The notes beneath the pieces were generated by a model that was given only the letters and a program-made list of their open reading frames with translations, did not search any database and was not told where the DNA came from. A stretch of 12,111 nucleotides of DNA, from NCBI GenBank assembly GCA_012839665.1, contig DUMX01000023.1, positions 1 through 12,111 on the forward strand, read 5' to 3'. The position numbers were made by a program, and so were the translations under genes. Numbering within the stretch: position 1 is the first letter of the stretch; each line of letters opens with the position of its first letter. Source of the DNA: Gelria sp. Lineage in GTDB: Bacteria > Bacillota > Syntrophomonadia > Syntrophomonadales > Syntrophomonadaceae. Shown in pieces: positions 1-7,596 of this stretch.

Positions 1-1139
1 ACATTACCATGAACTCCGGTACATTTTATGTTAGGTTTTATCCAATAGGCACCACCACAATTAACTAAACTCAGGGGATCTACCGAACCTCTATCCAGAG
101 CTGCCATACCAGTAATGGGCTTAAAGGTGGACCCAGGTGGATAACTATCTTGGATAACGCGATTAGTTTCCGCTCCTGGGTTCATAGGGTCATACTTACC
201 AGAAGGATAATAGTAGGAAGCCTTTTCATTGCTAAGATTACCTTTCCAATCATCAGGATTTAATGCTGGTCTACTGCACATAGCCAGGACCTCACCAGTT
301 TTAACATTAATTACTACTGCTGAACCCACCCGAGCTTTGGGATACGTCACCTGTAACTGCTGTAAAAGCTGATCCAAGCTCTTCTCTAGTACCTTCTGCA
401 GCTCAATATCCAGAGTAAGATAAAGGTTGTTACCTGGCGAAGGTTCCAGAGTCACCAACTCTCGTACCGGTCTTCCGTTAGCATCAACTTCTACCCGGCG
501 GGCACCGTCTTTCCCCCGCAACTCTTTCTCATACTGCTTTTCAATACCTGTTTTACCAATAAGACTATTTATACTGTACTTGGCTCCCTCATTACTGGCT
601 AATTCTTCAGCACTGATAGAATGAATATAACCCAGTATATGCCCGGCCAGACCAGCCCCGGGGTAAGCACGCAGCGGTTCTACAGTAATTGTAACGCCGG
701 GTAGCAGCTGGCGATTCTCCTCCACTTCCACTACCAACTCCCAGGGAATATCGCGCACAATAATCAGCGGTTCAAAGAGGCGATGTTTTTGGAGTTCAAT
801 TATCTCTTCAATGTAGTTTTTATCTATCTCTGGATAATAAGATTGTAATAGTTTAGCCAGATTATCCACCACATTATCCTGACCCTTTAAACCCAGGTAG
901 CTTAAACTTAAGGTATAAACTAGCTCATTATTAGCCAGTATTTCCCCATCGCGAGCATATATTTCCCCACGGGGAGCTTTTACGGCCACCAGGCGAATGC
1001 GATTATCCTTGGCCTGGGTTTGATAAGTATGCTGGTGATAAAACTGTACCACTGCCAGCCTGACACATAACACAGCCAGTAATGCTATAACTATGACGGA
1101 ATATGCTCTTAATCTAGTTTTAATATTCTTGGGTTTCAT
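1..1139 (-). CDS. mrdA: Penicillin-binding protein 2 (MrdA), N-terminal part, cut by the window edge
   Basis: Peptidoglycan DD-transpeptidase of the cell-elongation machinery, anchored in the membrane with its catalytic domain outside. The open frame runs from an ATG at 1139 off the left edge, giving 379 residues of a protein that usually has 600 or more. Visible parts are a short basic N-terminus, one transmembrane segment at about 12-33, the class B PBP dimerisation region beginning with the motif PRGEIYARDG (about 56-65), and the active-site SxxK motif STFK at 337-340 in the context PPGSTFKP. The SxN and KTG motifs lie outside the window. The start is supported by GGGGAGA six bases upstream, and the ATG overlaps the mreD stop codon (ATGA), which suggests translational coupling. 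Its place behind mreBCD fits MrdA rather than the septal or sporulation paralogues, though a SpoVD-like role cannot be excluded from this fragment. Confidence 0.93.
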   Translation of the reverse strand, partial: MKPKNIKTRLRAYSVIVIALLAVLCVRLAVVQFYHQHTYQTQAKDNRIRLVAVKAPRGEIYARDGEILANNELVYTLSLSYLGLKGQDNVVDNLAKLLQSYYPEIDKNYIEEIIELQKHRLFEPLIIVRDIPWELVVEVEENRQLLPGVTITVEPLRAYPGAGLAGHILGYIHSISAEELASNEGAKYSINSLIGKTGIEKQYEKELRGKDGARRVEVDANGRPVRELVTLEPSPGNNLYLTLDIELQKVLEKSLDQLLQQLQVTYPKARVGSAVVINVKTGEVLAMCSRPALNPDDWKGNLSNEKASYYYPSGKYDPMNPGAETNRVIQDSYPPGSTFKPITGMAALDRGSVDPLSLVNCGGAYWIKPNIKCTGVHGN

Positions 1140-1642
1140 TTTACTCTCCCCGAAGTTCTTAATACGCCCCTGTTAGAGGAATAAAAGTACCAGATATAAA
1201 GGGGTATAGCTACAATAGTATTATAAACCGCCTGGTACAGAATGTGGTGTAACATACCTGTATCAATATGAAATACATCAAATACCACAATACTAATCAG
1301 GAAAAGGAAAAGATAGTTTAGCGCAGTAGCTATCAGTACTGCAAAAACCCCCACAAATAAATTTTCCTTGAAAACATTACCCTGTACTCGGCCTACAATA
1401 TAGGCGGTTAATCCTTTAGATAAGGCATTTAGTCCGATAAAGCGCCCCATATACAAATCTTCCAGGAGGCCGCAGAAAAAGGCATATCCACTACCTTTTT
1501 CGGCAGTGTTAAAAAGCGCAAAAAAGGTAACAAAAACCAGAACTAAATCTGGAGTCGTACCTTTTATACTCAAAAAACTAAAAATTGTTGACTGTAAAAA
1601 TATTGCCAGCCAGGGCAATAAGATTAGAACCAGTATACGCAA
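1136..1642 (-). CDS. mreD: Rod shape-determining protein MreD
   Basis: Small integral membrane protein of the elongasome that links MreC and MreB to the wall-synthesis enzymes. The 168 residues are almost entirely hydrophobic, with about five predicted membrane spans. They carry the MreD signatures PDLVLV (about 31-36) and GLLEDLYMG (about 58-66), followed by a conserved ALSKGLTAYIVG stretch. Length is typical for the family. The start codon is TTG at 1642; the ribosome binding site GAGGAG sits eight bases upstream, inside the last codons of mreC, only five bases separate the two genes, and no ATG is better placed. The stop overlaps the mrdA start by four bases. Identification rests on weakly conserved sequence plus strong gene order, and together these leave little doubt. 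Confidence 0.93.
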   Translation of the reverse strand: MRILVLILLPWLAIFLQSTIFSFLSIKGTTPDLVLVFVTFFALFNTAEKGSGYAFFCGLLEDLYMGRFIGLNALSKGLTAYIVGRVQGNVFKENLFVGVFAVLIATALNYLFLFLISIVVFDVFHIDTGMLHHILYQAVYNTIVAIPLYIWYFYSSNRGVLRTSGRVK

Positions 1643-1647
1643 TATAG

Positions 1648-2505
1648 CTACTCCTCTTCCTCCTCAAAAACCTCCACCGGATGGTAACTGGTTATAACAA
1701 AGACTTCCTCCAACTTATTAAAATCTACTGCCGGCTTAATCATTGCTGTAAGTAACAACCCGTTGGGTTCCGGGGTAACTTCCGTCACTGTTCCTATATT
1801 AATCCCCGGAGGATATATGGTCGAAAGTCCGGAACTTACAATCCGGTCACCTTCATTTATTTTAGAGTAATAGGGAATATTAATCATTCTCAACTGGTCG
1901 CTGTCACCCAGGCCCTCAACAATGCCATTAGTTTCCCGAGTTCTCTGAATTATTGCTCCTACCGCCATTTCGCGGTCAGTAATTAAACTAACTTGAGCCG
2001 AATTCTCACTAACGCTTTCCACCCGTCCAACTAGACCGCTGGGACTGATAACTGGCATACCCTTTTGCACTCCTTGCCGGGAACCTCGGCCAATAGTAAT
2101 AGACTCGTACCAATTGTTAGGACTACGAGCAATCAGGTGGGCTGGAAGCAAATCATAATTTTCCCGGTTAGCATTATAGAAATTTAACATTTTGTGCAAA
2201 CGAAAACTTTCCTGCTTATATTCCTGTAAAGCCTGGTTTTCCAAGGCCAGCTGATTATTTTTCTCCTCCAGTAATTTAATTTGTTGCTGCAGTTGACTTT
2301 TATCATTGAATACGGCAGTCCGCCTATCCCAGTTACTTCTAAAACTGCTTACCCCACTTTGCAGTGGTACATAAGTATCCCGAATTATTTTTTCTACAAA
2401 GGTAATGTTGCTACGCTGCGCAGCAGTTAAATTCATTACCACCAGGGAAATGACTATAACCAGAAGCAGCGCCCAGAAGAACCTGTTTTTAAAAAACTTT
2501 AACAA
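1648..2505 (-). CDS. mreC: Rod shape-determining protein MreC
   Basis: Bitopic membrane protein that scaffolds and activates the elongation-specific wall synthases outside the cytoplasmic membrane. The 285 residues show a short basic N-terminus, one transmembrane helix at about 9-27, a coiled coil at about 66-108 rich in Gln, Glu and Leu, and the MreC beta-barrel domains after about 120 with the typical motifs SGLVGRV (156-162) and ITDREMAVGA (175-184). Length is normal. The start is TTG at 2505, preceded by GTGAGGG; an in-frame TGA lies just upstream, so no longer start is possible except ATT. The protein ends in five glutamates whose GAG/GAA codons also form the mreD ribosome binding site. 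It follows mreB by 16 bases. Confidence 0.95.
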   Translation of the reverse strand: MLKFFKNRFFWALLLVIVISLVVMNLTAAQRSNITFVEKIIRDTYVPLQSGVSSFRSNWDRRTAVFNDKSQLQQQIKLLEEKNNQLALENQALQEYKQESFRLHKMLNFYNANRENYDLLPAHLIARSPNNWYESITIGRGSRQGVQKGMPVISPSGLVGRVESVSENSAQVSLITDREMAVGAIIQRTRETNGIVEGLGDSDQLRMINIPYYSKINEGDRIVSSGLSTIYPPGINIGTVTEVTPEPNGLLLTAMIKPAVDFNKLEEVFVITSYHPVEVFEEEEE

Positions 2506-2521
2506 AATCCCTCACCCGGTC

Positions 2522-3541
2522 TTACATGCTTTTTTTCGGTTGTAATAACGCTTTCTTTAAAACCTCAATATTCTCCAATACTTTACCTGTTCCCCGCGCA
2601 ACAGCCAACAGTGGATCTTCACAGGCATAAACTGGAATATTAGTTTCCTGACTTATAAGCTTATCCAACCCTTTTAAGAGAGCTCCGCCACCAGCCATTA
2701 CGATACCCCGATCAATTATATCTGAGGCTAACTCCGGAGGTGTTTTTTCCAGACAAACCTTAATGCCCTCAATTATATGATCCACTGTCTCTTTCAGGGC
2801 ATTTTGAATTTCTTGTGAAGATACCTTGATAGTTTTAGGCAGGCCGCTTACCAAATCGCGCCCTCGTACTTCGTAATATTCTTCATCCCCATCCCAAAGA
2901 GCTGAACCAATAGAGATTTTAATATCCTCAGCAGTACGTTCACCAATAAGTAAATTATAATTCTTCTTAAGATGCTGCATAATATCTGCATCCATATTAT
3001 CGCCAGCTACCCGAACTGACTTGGCGGTAACTATACCTCCCAAAGATATTACCGCTACCTCGGTAGTTCCGCCTCCAATGTCCACTATTAAATTTCCGGT
3101 AGGTTCATATACAGGTAAACCGGCACCTATAGCAGCCGCCATAGGTTCCTCTATCAAATAAGCTTCTTTGGCCCCGGCCTGCAGAGCAGCTTCCTTTACC
3201 GCTCTTTCTTCCACCGTGGTACATCCGGTAGGTATACTTATAATAACCCGGGGGCGCATAAACGGAGTTCTTGCCCCCAGCACCTTATTGATGAAGTAAT
3301 TTAACATTGCCTCCGTAACGTCAAAATCAGCAATTACACCATCTTTCATAGGGCGTATAGCAATAATATTACCGGGGGTACGACCTATCATCCTTTTGGC
3401 CTCATCACCTACAGCCAGAACTCTGCCACTATCATTTTGTATAGCCACCACCGATGGTTCTGTAAGTATTACTCCCTTAGCCTTTAAGTGAACCAGAGTA
3501 TTGGCCGTACCTAGATCTATTCCCATGTCTTTGCCAAACAC
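2522..3541 (-). CDS. mreB: Rod shape-determining protein MreB (bacterial actin)
   Basis: Actin-like ATPase that forms curved filaments on the inner face of the membrane and guides lateral wall synthesis. The 339 residues match the family length. Visible actin-fold motifs are phosphate loop 1 (IDLGTANTL, 8-16), the connector EEPMAAAIGAGL (131-142), phosphate loop 2 (DIGGGTTEV, 154-162) and the adenosine loop AGGGALLKGLD (283-293). The start is GTG at 3541, seven bases downstream of a perfect AGGAGG; the N-terminus MFGKDMGIDLGTANT matches other MreB proteins. Its location directly before mreC and mreD identifies it as MreB proper rather than the paralogue Mbl. Confidence 0.97.
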   Translation of the reverse strand: MFGKDMGIDLGTANTLVHLKAKGVILTEPSVVAIQNDSGRVLAVGDEAKRMIGRTPGNIIAIRPMKDGVIADFDVTEAMLNYFINKVLGARTPFMRPRVIISIPTGCTTVEERAVKEAALQAGAKEAYLIEEPMAAAIGAGLPVYEPTGNLIVDIGGGTTEVAVISLGGIVTAKSVRVAGDNMDADIMQHLKKNYNLLIGERTAEDIKISIGSALWDGDEEYYEVRGRDLVSGLPKTIKVSSQEIQNALKETVDHIIEGIKVCLEKTPPELASDIIDRGIVMAGGGALLKGLDKLISQETNIPVYACEDPLLAVARGTGKVLENIEVLKKALLQPKKSM

Positions 3542-3559
3542 CGTGTTTCCTCCTTATTT

Positions 3560-4258
3560 TCAAATTAATCCCCTGGCTTTTAAACTACAGTAGGTATTAT
3601 CACCTATTATCACATGGTCCAAAACCTCTATGCCCATCAATTTACCAGCTTCAATCAATCTATTAGTTATATCGATATCCTCACGGCTGGGAGTCGGGTC
3701 TCCACTAGGATGATTATGAACCAGTATCATAGAAGCAGCACTTTTCTTAACCGCAGTCTTAAATACCTCCCGGGGGTGCACTATGGAGCTATGTAGTCCT
3801 CCTATGGATATATCCTCCATAACTAATAATCCACCCTTACGATCTAAATACATAACCCGAAAATGTTCCCGGTCGAAATATCTCATCTCTTCCATATTCA
3901 CACCGGCAGCGGCATTGATTGCGTCCTCCGGAGATTTAATATACGTTTTTGTAGGAGCATCTATGGCAGCCCGGCGTCCTAATTCTAAGGCAGCTTTAAT
4001 ACCCGCCGCTTTAGCCGGCCCTACTCCTTTTATCTCCATCAGTTCCTCTAAACTGGCCTCTCTTAACTGTCTTAAACTTTTGTGCCGGCCTAATATCCGC
4101 ATAGCCAAATCTAAAGCATTAATTTTTCTAGTTCCCCCACCCAGTACAATAGCTAAAAGCTCAACCTCATTAAGGGCAGTCTCTCCCTTAAGCATAAGTT
4201 TTTCCCGAGGCCGCATGCTCTCGGGCATGTCCTTTATAGATACGTAATATTCGCCCAC
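3560..4258 (-). CDS. radC: RadC family JAB-domain protein
   Basis: Member of the RadC (YsxA/YicR) family. The name comes from an E. coli DNA-repair allele later attributed to another gene, so the true function is uncertain. The 232 residues contain an N-terminal region with a helix-hairpin-helix motif (MEIKGVGPAKAAGIKAAL, about 74-91) and a C-terminal JAB/MPN metalloprotease-like domain. The metal motif is complete: His181, His183, Ser191 and Asp194 (HNHPSGDPTPSRED), so a zinc site and hydrolase activity are plausible. The start is GTG at 4258 with GGAGGT upstream; an ATG ten codons inside is less likely because the family motif IKDMPES begins before it. It lies between maf (four bases upstream) and mreB (18 bases downstream), the order seen in many Bacillota. 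Confidence 0.94.
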   Translation of the reverse strand: MGEYYVSIKDMPESMRPREKLMLKGETALNEVELLAIVLGGGTRKINALDLAMRILGRHKSLRQLREASLEELMEIKGVGPAKAAGIKAALELGRRAAIDAPTKTYIKSPEDAINAAAGVNMEEMRYFDREHFRVMYLDRKGGLLVMEDISIGGLHSSIVHPREVFKTAVKKSAASMILVHNHPSGDPTPSREDIDITNRLIEAGKLMGIEVLDHVIIGDNTYCSLKARGLI

Positions 4259-4262
4259 CGGC

Positions 4263-4841
4263 TTACACCTCCAACAGGTCTACACCATGTTTTTTAAACA
4301 TAAGGTAAAGTCGGCTAATAGGTAATCCCACTACATTAAAATAACATCCTTCTATTTTTTCGACTAGAAGCCCACCTCGTCCTTGTATTCCATAAGCTCC
4401 GGCTTTATCCACCGGTTCACCACTGGCTATATAAGCTAAAATTTCCTCTTTACACAGAGACCGAAAATAAACCCGGGTAGTCTCCTCCTCAACTTCATAG
4501 CCTCCCACTGTTCTCAGGCAGATAGCGGTTATTACCTCGTGACAACGGCCGCTTAGCCTCATCAACATCTTAAAAGCATCGTCACCATTTTCAGGTTTCC
4601 CCATTACCTGTCCATCCAGAACCACAATAGTATCGGCAGTAATAAGTATACAATCCTCTTTTAATACCGGAATAGCCCTTTCAGCCTTCAGCCTGGCTAT
4701 TCTTCTAACCGCATCACGGGGAGACTCATCGGACAGGAAACTTTCATCGATGTCTGTAGATATGGTTGAAAAACATAAACCAAGATTCTTTAACAGGCTT
4801 TGACGCCGTGGGGAACCAGATGCCAATATAATCTCTTTCAA
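4263..4841 (-). CDS. maf: Maf family nucleotide pyrophosphatase (dTTP/UTP type)
   Basis: Predicted cytoplasmic nucleoside triphosphate pyrophosphatase that removes non-canonical or excess dTTP/UTP and is linked to septum formation in Bacillus. The 192 residues show the Maf N-terminal signature ASGSPRR (7-13), the catalytic-region aspartate in ADTIVVLDG (69-77), GKP (81-83), GRCHEV (98-103), and EPVDKAGAYGIQG (142-154) followed by FNVVGLP. These features fit the YhdE-like dTTP/UTP subgroup. The start codon is TTG at 4841, nine bases after GAGGT; the predicted N-terminus KEIILASGSPRR leaves no room for a start further inside. It is probably the first gene of the maf-radC-mreBCD-mrdA transcription unit. 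Confidence 0.94.
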   Translation of the reverse strand: MKEIILASGSPRRQSLLKNLGLCFSTISTDIDESFLSDESPRDAVRRIARLKAERAIPVLKEDCILITADTIVVLDGQVMGKPENGDDAFKMLMRLSGRCHEVITAICLRTVGGYEVEEETTRVYFRSLCKEEILAYIASGEPVDKAGAYGIQGRGGLLVEKIEGCYFNVVGLPISRLYLMFKKHGVDLLEV

Positions 4842-4873
4842 AAAACTAATACCTCAAAGCTTTTGTTTTTTCA

Positions 4874-4902
4874 AGTTTAGCATTAGTGATAGTTAAAAAC
4901 AA
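4874..4902 (-). promoter_or_regulatory. Possible promoter of the maf-mre operon
   Basis: Reading the minus strand, TTGTTT (4902-4897) and TAAACT (4879-4874) are separated by 17 bases and lie 33 to 61 bases upstream of the maf TTG. Both hexamers match the vegetative consensus only partly, so this is a weak call made mainly because a start is expected after the hairpin at 4910-4950. Confidence 0.3.
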
Positions 4903-4909
4903 GTTAGAT

Positions 4910-4950
4910 AAAGGAGGAGAAAACTCCCATCAGAAGCCCTCTCCTCCTTT
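4910..4950 (-). terminator. Stem-loop between rex and maf, probable rex terminator
   Basis: A perfect 11-bp inverted repeat, AAAGGAGGAGA (4910-4920) against TCTCCTCCTTT (4940-4950), encloses a 19-base loop. Read on the minus strand, the second arm ends in U-rich sequence (CCTTTATCTAACTTGTTTTT), so it could stop transcripts coming from rex. A shorter competing hairpin GGAG-TTTT-CTCC lies inside it. The purine arm contains a perfect ribosome-binding sequence, discussed as a separate finding. Confidence 0.5.
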
Positions 4951-5043
4951 CGATGAAAATACGCGTTAGTAATAAAGTTGTCGCATAAATAACTTTGAAT
5001 TTATGAACTTGATTAACTGTTTAGAGTGAGACATGAGGAGTGA

Positions 5044-5100
5044 GGGGACAGTTCAATAAGTGCTTTTTTGTTCCGCGTCTATTCCCCCGTCTATTTTCCT
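5044..5100 (+). repeat. GGGGACA-type palindromic repeat, left copy
   Basis: Non-coding 57-base element beginning GGGGACAGTTC and ending in a GTCTATT-CCCCC-GTCTATTTTCC tail. Nearly the same tail, also headed by GGGGACA, occurs in inverted orientation at 11905-11978, which is the main support for calling it a dispersed repeat. GGGGA (5044-5048) and TCCCC (5083-5087) can pair. It is preceded by a direct repeat GAGTGAG at 5024-5030 and 5038-5044. It lies just after the rex stop codon. Confidence 0.5.
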
Positions 5101-5106
5101 ATTAGT

Positions 5107-5736
5107 TTATTTATTGTAGGCCAAATTAAAGCTTAAAACCTCAAGGTTTACTGATAGGTCAACATTGCGGAGAATAATATCATTGGGAACCCTTAAAACC
5201 CGAGGTGAGAAGTTAAGGATGGCTGTAACACCTGCATTCACCAATTTATCAGTTACATCCTGGGCTACCTCAGCCGGTACTGTCACTACACCAATACTGG
5301 CGTTAGACCCTTTTACTTTTTCATCCAGTAATTCTAGCTTTTCAATCTTTAATTCACCCAGTTTGTTTCCTATTCGTTCCGGGTCAATATCAAGAATTGC
5401 ACTAATATGAAAACCGCGATCAGCAAAGCCCTGGTAAAGTGCTAAAGCCGACCCCAGCTTACCAGCTCCAATAATAATGATATTCCAATTACGGTCCAGT
5501 CCCAAAATTTTCATCAGGTGCCCATAAAGCTCTTGTACTTTGTACCCTACCCCCCGGGTCCCGAATTCTCCAAAGTAAGCCAGGTCTTTACGTACTTGAG
5601 CGGAACTGACTCCAACCCCATGAGCAATCTCTCCCGAGGAAATAGTTTCCACGTTCTCGCCCTTAAGTTGATGCAAATAACGCGAATAAATCGAGAGCCT
5701 CATTACCGTAGCTTCAGGAATTTTATATACTTTCAA
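5107..5736 (-). CDS. rex: Redox-sensing transcriptional repressor Rex
   Basis: Homodimeric repressor that releases DNA when NADH binds; in anaerobic Bacillota it controls fermentation and respiration genes. The 209 residues are the normal length. The N-terminal winged helix covers about 1-80, with the recognition region SSAQVRKDLAYFGEFGTRGVGY at about 44-65. The Rossmann domain begins with GAGKLGSAL (90-98), followed by the strand ending DIDPERIG (116-123). The C-terminal swapped helix follows AILNFSPRVLRVP. The start is TTG at 5736, with AAAGGGG about eight bases upstream; the family N-terminus IPEATVMRLSIYSRYL follows at once. It appears to be transcribed alone, 186 bases after pit. I could not find a convincing Rex operator (TTGTGA-N6-TCACAA type) near it, so autoregulation is not shown. 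Confidence 0.96.
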   Translation of the reverse strand: MKVYKIPEATVMRLSIYSRYLHQLKGENVETISSGEIAHGVGVSSAQVRKDLAYFGEFGTRGVGYKVQELYGHLMKILGLDRNWNIIIIGAGKLGSALALYQGFADRGFHISAILDIDPERIGNKLGELKIEKLELLDEKVKGSNASIGVVTVPAEVAQDVTDKLVNAGVTAILNFSPRVLRVPNDIILRNVDLSVNLEVLSFNLAYNK

Positions 5737-5753
5737 ATCCCTTACCCCTTTAT

Positions 5754-5781
5754 ATTTTATATCTCTTTGGTTCTACTGCAA
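5754..5781 (-). promoter_or_regulatory. Possible rex promoter
   Basis: On the minus strand TTGCAG (5781-5776) and TAAAAT (5759-5754) are 16 bases apart, each close to the vegetative consensus. The predicted start would leave a leader of only about ten bases before the TTG codon, which barely fits the ribosome binding site, so a promoter further upstream in 5782-5878 is equally possible. Confidence 0.35.
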
Positions 5782-5878
5782 AAAGTAATAAATCTAGTTC
5801 ATTGGAATAGGGATTTTTACAGTAGAATCGTCCTTCATATGTTATCTTATCACCTTGTAAAAAAGTACGCGACAAAAG

Positions 5879-5905
5879 TAGCGCATATACTATCGCTATG
5901 TGCTA
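5879..5905 (-). terminator. Imperfect hairpin after pit, possible terminator
   Basis: TAGCGCATA (5879-5887) and TATGTGCTA (5897-5905) form a nine-position stem with one non-Watson-Crick position and a nine-base loop. On the minus strand it is followed by CTTTTGTCGCGTACTTTTTT, an interrupted U tract. It begins about 18 bases after the pit stop codon. The stem is A/T-rich and the tract broken, so termination would be weak. Confidence 0.33.
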
Positions 5906-5922
5906 TAAACAGTTAACCCTAA

Positions 5923-6912
5923 TTATACTAATAGTGTTAGCATTTTGTAAACAAGAATTGACACCAGTGCAGATGAAGGAATGGTTACAAACCAGGCGAT
6001 GACTATCTGGCGAGCTATATTCCAGCGGACTCCCTTAAACCTTTTGGCTGCTCCTACACCCATAATTGAAGAAGATACTACATGGGTAGTACTAACCGGA
6101 GCACCAAAGTGACTGGCGGTATAAATTACTACTGCCGAAGTAAAATCAGCAGCAAATCCATTTATAGGCTCAATCCGAAAAATTTTTCCTCCCATAGTGC
6201 GAATAATACGCCAACCACCTGCTGCAGTACCAGCCGCCATAGCAGTGGCACAAGCTATTTTTACCCAGAGAGGAACCTGGAAAGTACTAATCAAACTGCT
6301 ACTTACCAGTATCATAGTAATTACGCCCATAGTCTTTTGAGCATCGTTGGAACCATGAGCAAATGAAGCCATACAGGCAGAAACCACCTGCAATTTTCGA
6401 AATTTGTTATTAATCCGTGCAGGCGAGGTCCCCTTAAATACCCAGAAGAGTATGGTCATAACCAGGCTTCCAGCAACTAATCCTATTATGGGAGCAAAAA
6501 TAAGGCCACTTAAAATTACTAAAAAACCATACCAGTTAACAAAACTGGCTCCAAAACCAGCAATTACACCCCCAATTAAGCCCCCAATAAGGGCATGGGA
6601 TGAACTACTGGGAATACCGAAGCGCCAGGTAAATAAGTTCCAAAATATGGCACCTGCCAGTGCACTAATAATAACTAACGGGGTAACCATATCAGGAGCT
6701 ACAATATTTTTACCTATGGTCTCGGCTACTGCTGTACCACTTAAGGCTCCTAAAAAATTTAAGGTGGCAGCAATAACAATAGCGGTACGTGGGGAAAGGG
6801 CTTTGGTGGAAACAGATGTGGCTATCGCATTAGCAGTATCGTGGAAACCGTTAACATAGTCAAAAGCTAGTGCTAGAATTATTACTACAACGATTATCCC
6901 CATACTATACAT
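5923..6912 (-). CDS. pit: Inorganic phosphate transporter, Pit/PHO4 family
   Basis: Low-affinity, ion-coupled phosphate permease of the cytoplasmic membrane. The 329 residues are highly hydrophobic with about nine or ten spans, in the size range of short bacterial Pit proteins. Both family repeats are present: DYVNGFHDTANAIATSVSTKAL (18-39) with GIPSSSSHALIGG (99-111) in the first half, and GSNDAQKTMGV (187-197) with GAPVSTTHVVSSSIMGVG (270-287) in the second. The start ATG at 6912 overlaps the end of the DUF47 gene by eight bases; a second in-frame ATG three codons later would avoid the overlap, but the GGGAG ribosome binding site, already 12 bases away, favours the first. Coupling with the PhoU-like gene upstream is the usual Pit arrangement. 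The transported ion could also be a metal-phosphate complex or, in some relatives, sulfate. Confidence 0.94.
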   Translation of the reverse strand: MYSMGIIVVVIILALAFDYVNGFHDTANAIATSVSTKALSPRTAIVIAATLNFLGALSGTAVAETIGKNIVAPDMVTPLVIISALAGAIFWNLFTWRFGIPSSSSHALIGGLIGGVIAGFGASFVNWYGFLVILSGLIFAPIIGLVAGSLVMTILFWVFKGTSPARINNKFRKLQVVSACMASFAHGSNDAQKTMGVITMILVSSSLISTFQVPLWVKIACATAMAAGTAAGGWRIIRTMGGKIFRIEPINGFAADFTSAVVIYTASHFGAPVSTTHVVSSSIMGVGAAKRFKGVRWNIARQIVIAWFVTIPSSALVSILVYKMLTLLV

Positions 6913-7537
6913 ACTTAATGGCTACTCCCTTTAAAATGTTACTAACATTTTCACAATGATCCAATGTAGTTTCGAGATGCTCGTATATTTCTTTCCACTT
7001 AATAATGTCAATAACATCCTGGGTGTTTTCAAACAGAAGAGCTATACTTGCCCGGTAGAGGTAGTCCCCTTCATGCTCAAAAGAACGGATTTTATCGCAT
7101 GAATCGATGATTTCACTGCTTTTATTTCGTACGTTGGGTAATTTACCTACAGCGTTCTTTATTTCATGGGAAGCCTCCTCTAATACCTGGACCATTTTAA
7201 AAACATAACCTTCGCCCGGTTCTCCCACCTTGTAAATCACTATTTTTTCCATAGTGCCCTGTACGTGATCTACAACATTGTTAAGTTCCCGAGCTAACAT
7301 TAATATGTCCTCCCGGTCAAAAGGGGTAATGAAAGAGCTGTTTATCCGTTTCATAACTTCGGATAAAATAAAGTCACCACGTTCTTCCACTTCATTTATC
7401 TTATCCAGGTTAATGGCGGGGTCACAGTGGCTTTCTAAAAAACTTTTTAATATCAAAGAGGCTTCACATATTGCATTAGCTAAATCATTAAAGTATTTAA
7501 AAAACTTATCATCCCGTGGCTTTAGTCTGAAAGACAA
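6905..7537 (-). CDS. DUF47 (PhoU-like) protein, Pit accessory regulator
   Basis: Cytoplasmic all-helical protein of the DUF47/TIGR00153 family, related to PhoU and commonly encoded next to Pit permeases, where it is thought to modulate phosphate uptake. The 210 residues match the family size. Acidic metal-binding motifs typical of the PhoU fold are visible as EVEERGD (49-55) and FEHEGDYLYR (153-162), one in each three-helix half, along with FITPFDREDI (69-78), a strong DUF47 marker. The start is TTG at 7537, seven bases after the strong ribosome binding site AAGGAGGT. It is the first gene of a two-gene unit with pit and follows a good promoter and a Pho-box-like array. Its function is inferred from family and neighbour, not proven. 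Confidence 0.93.
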   Translation of the reverse strand: MSFRLKPRDDKFFKYFNDLANAICEASLILKSFLESHCDPAINLDKINEVEERGDFILSEVMKRINSSFITPFDREDILMLARELNNVVDHVQGTMEKIVIYKVGEPGEGYVFKMVQVLEEASHEIKNAVGKLPNVRNKSSEIIDSCDKIRSFEHEGDYLYRASIALLFENTQDVIDIIKWKEIYEHLETTLDHCENVSNILKGVAIKYV

Positions 7538-7579
7538 GCCGGATACCTCCTTGTAATGTATACAAGATACCTTTTTTTA

Positions 7580-7588
7580 ATTATACCA
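7580..7588 (-). promoter_or_regulatory. Extended -10 promoter of the DUF47-pit operon
   Basis: On the minus strand the sequence TGGTATAAT gives a perfect TATAAT (7585-7580) preceded by the extended -10 TG dinucleotide (7588-7587). No good -35 hexamer stands 16 to 18 bases upstream; that space is occupied by the 11-bp repeats at 7597-7635. A weak -35 with activator sites in its place is typical of positively regulated promoters. Transcription would begin near 7573, leaving a leader of about 35 bases. Confidence 0.65.
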
Positions 7589-7596
7589 CCTATTAA

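Noticed and set aside
3783..4247. A 154-codon open frame on the plus strand opposite radC, and similar plus-strand frames opposite pit, rex and valS
   Set aside because: They lie entirely antisense to well-identified genes, lack convincing ribosome binding sites, and their proteins look like complements of conserved coding sequence.
4984..5005. Inverted repeat CATAAAT-N8-ATTTATG between rex and maf
   Set aside because: A/T-only arms of this length are expected by chance in such A/T-rich intergenic DNA, and it does not sit at a promoter or start site.
5737..5922. A Rex operator upstream of rex
   Set aside because: The only TTGT...ACAA pair has a 13-base spacer instead of ten and no inner symmetry.
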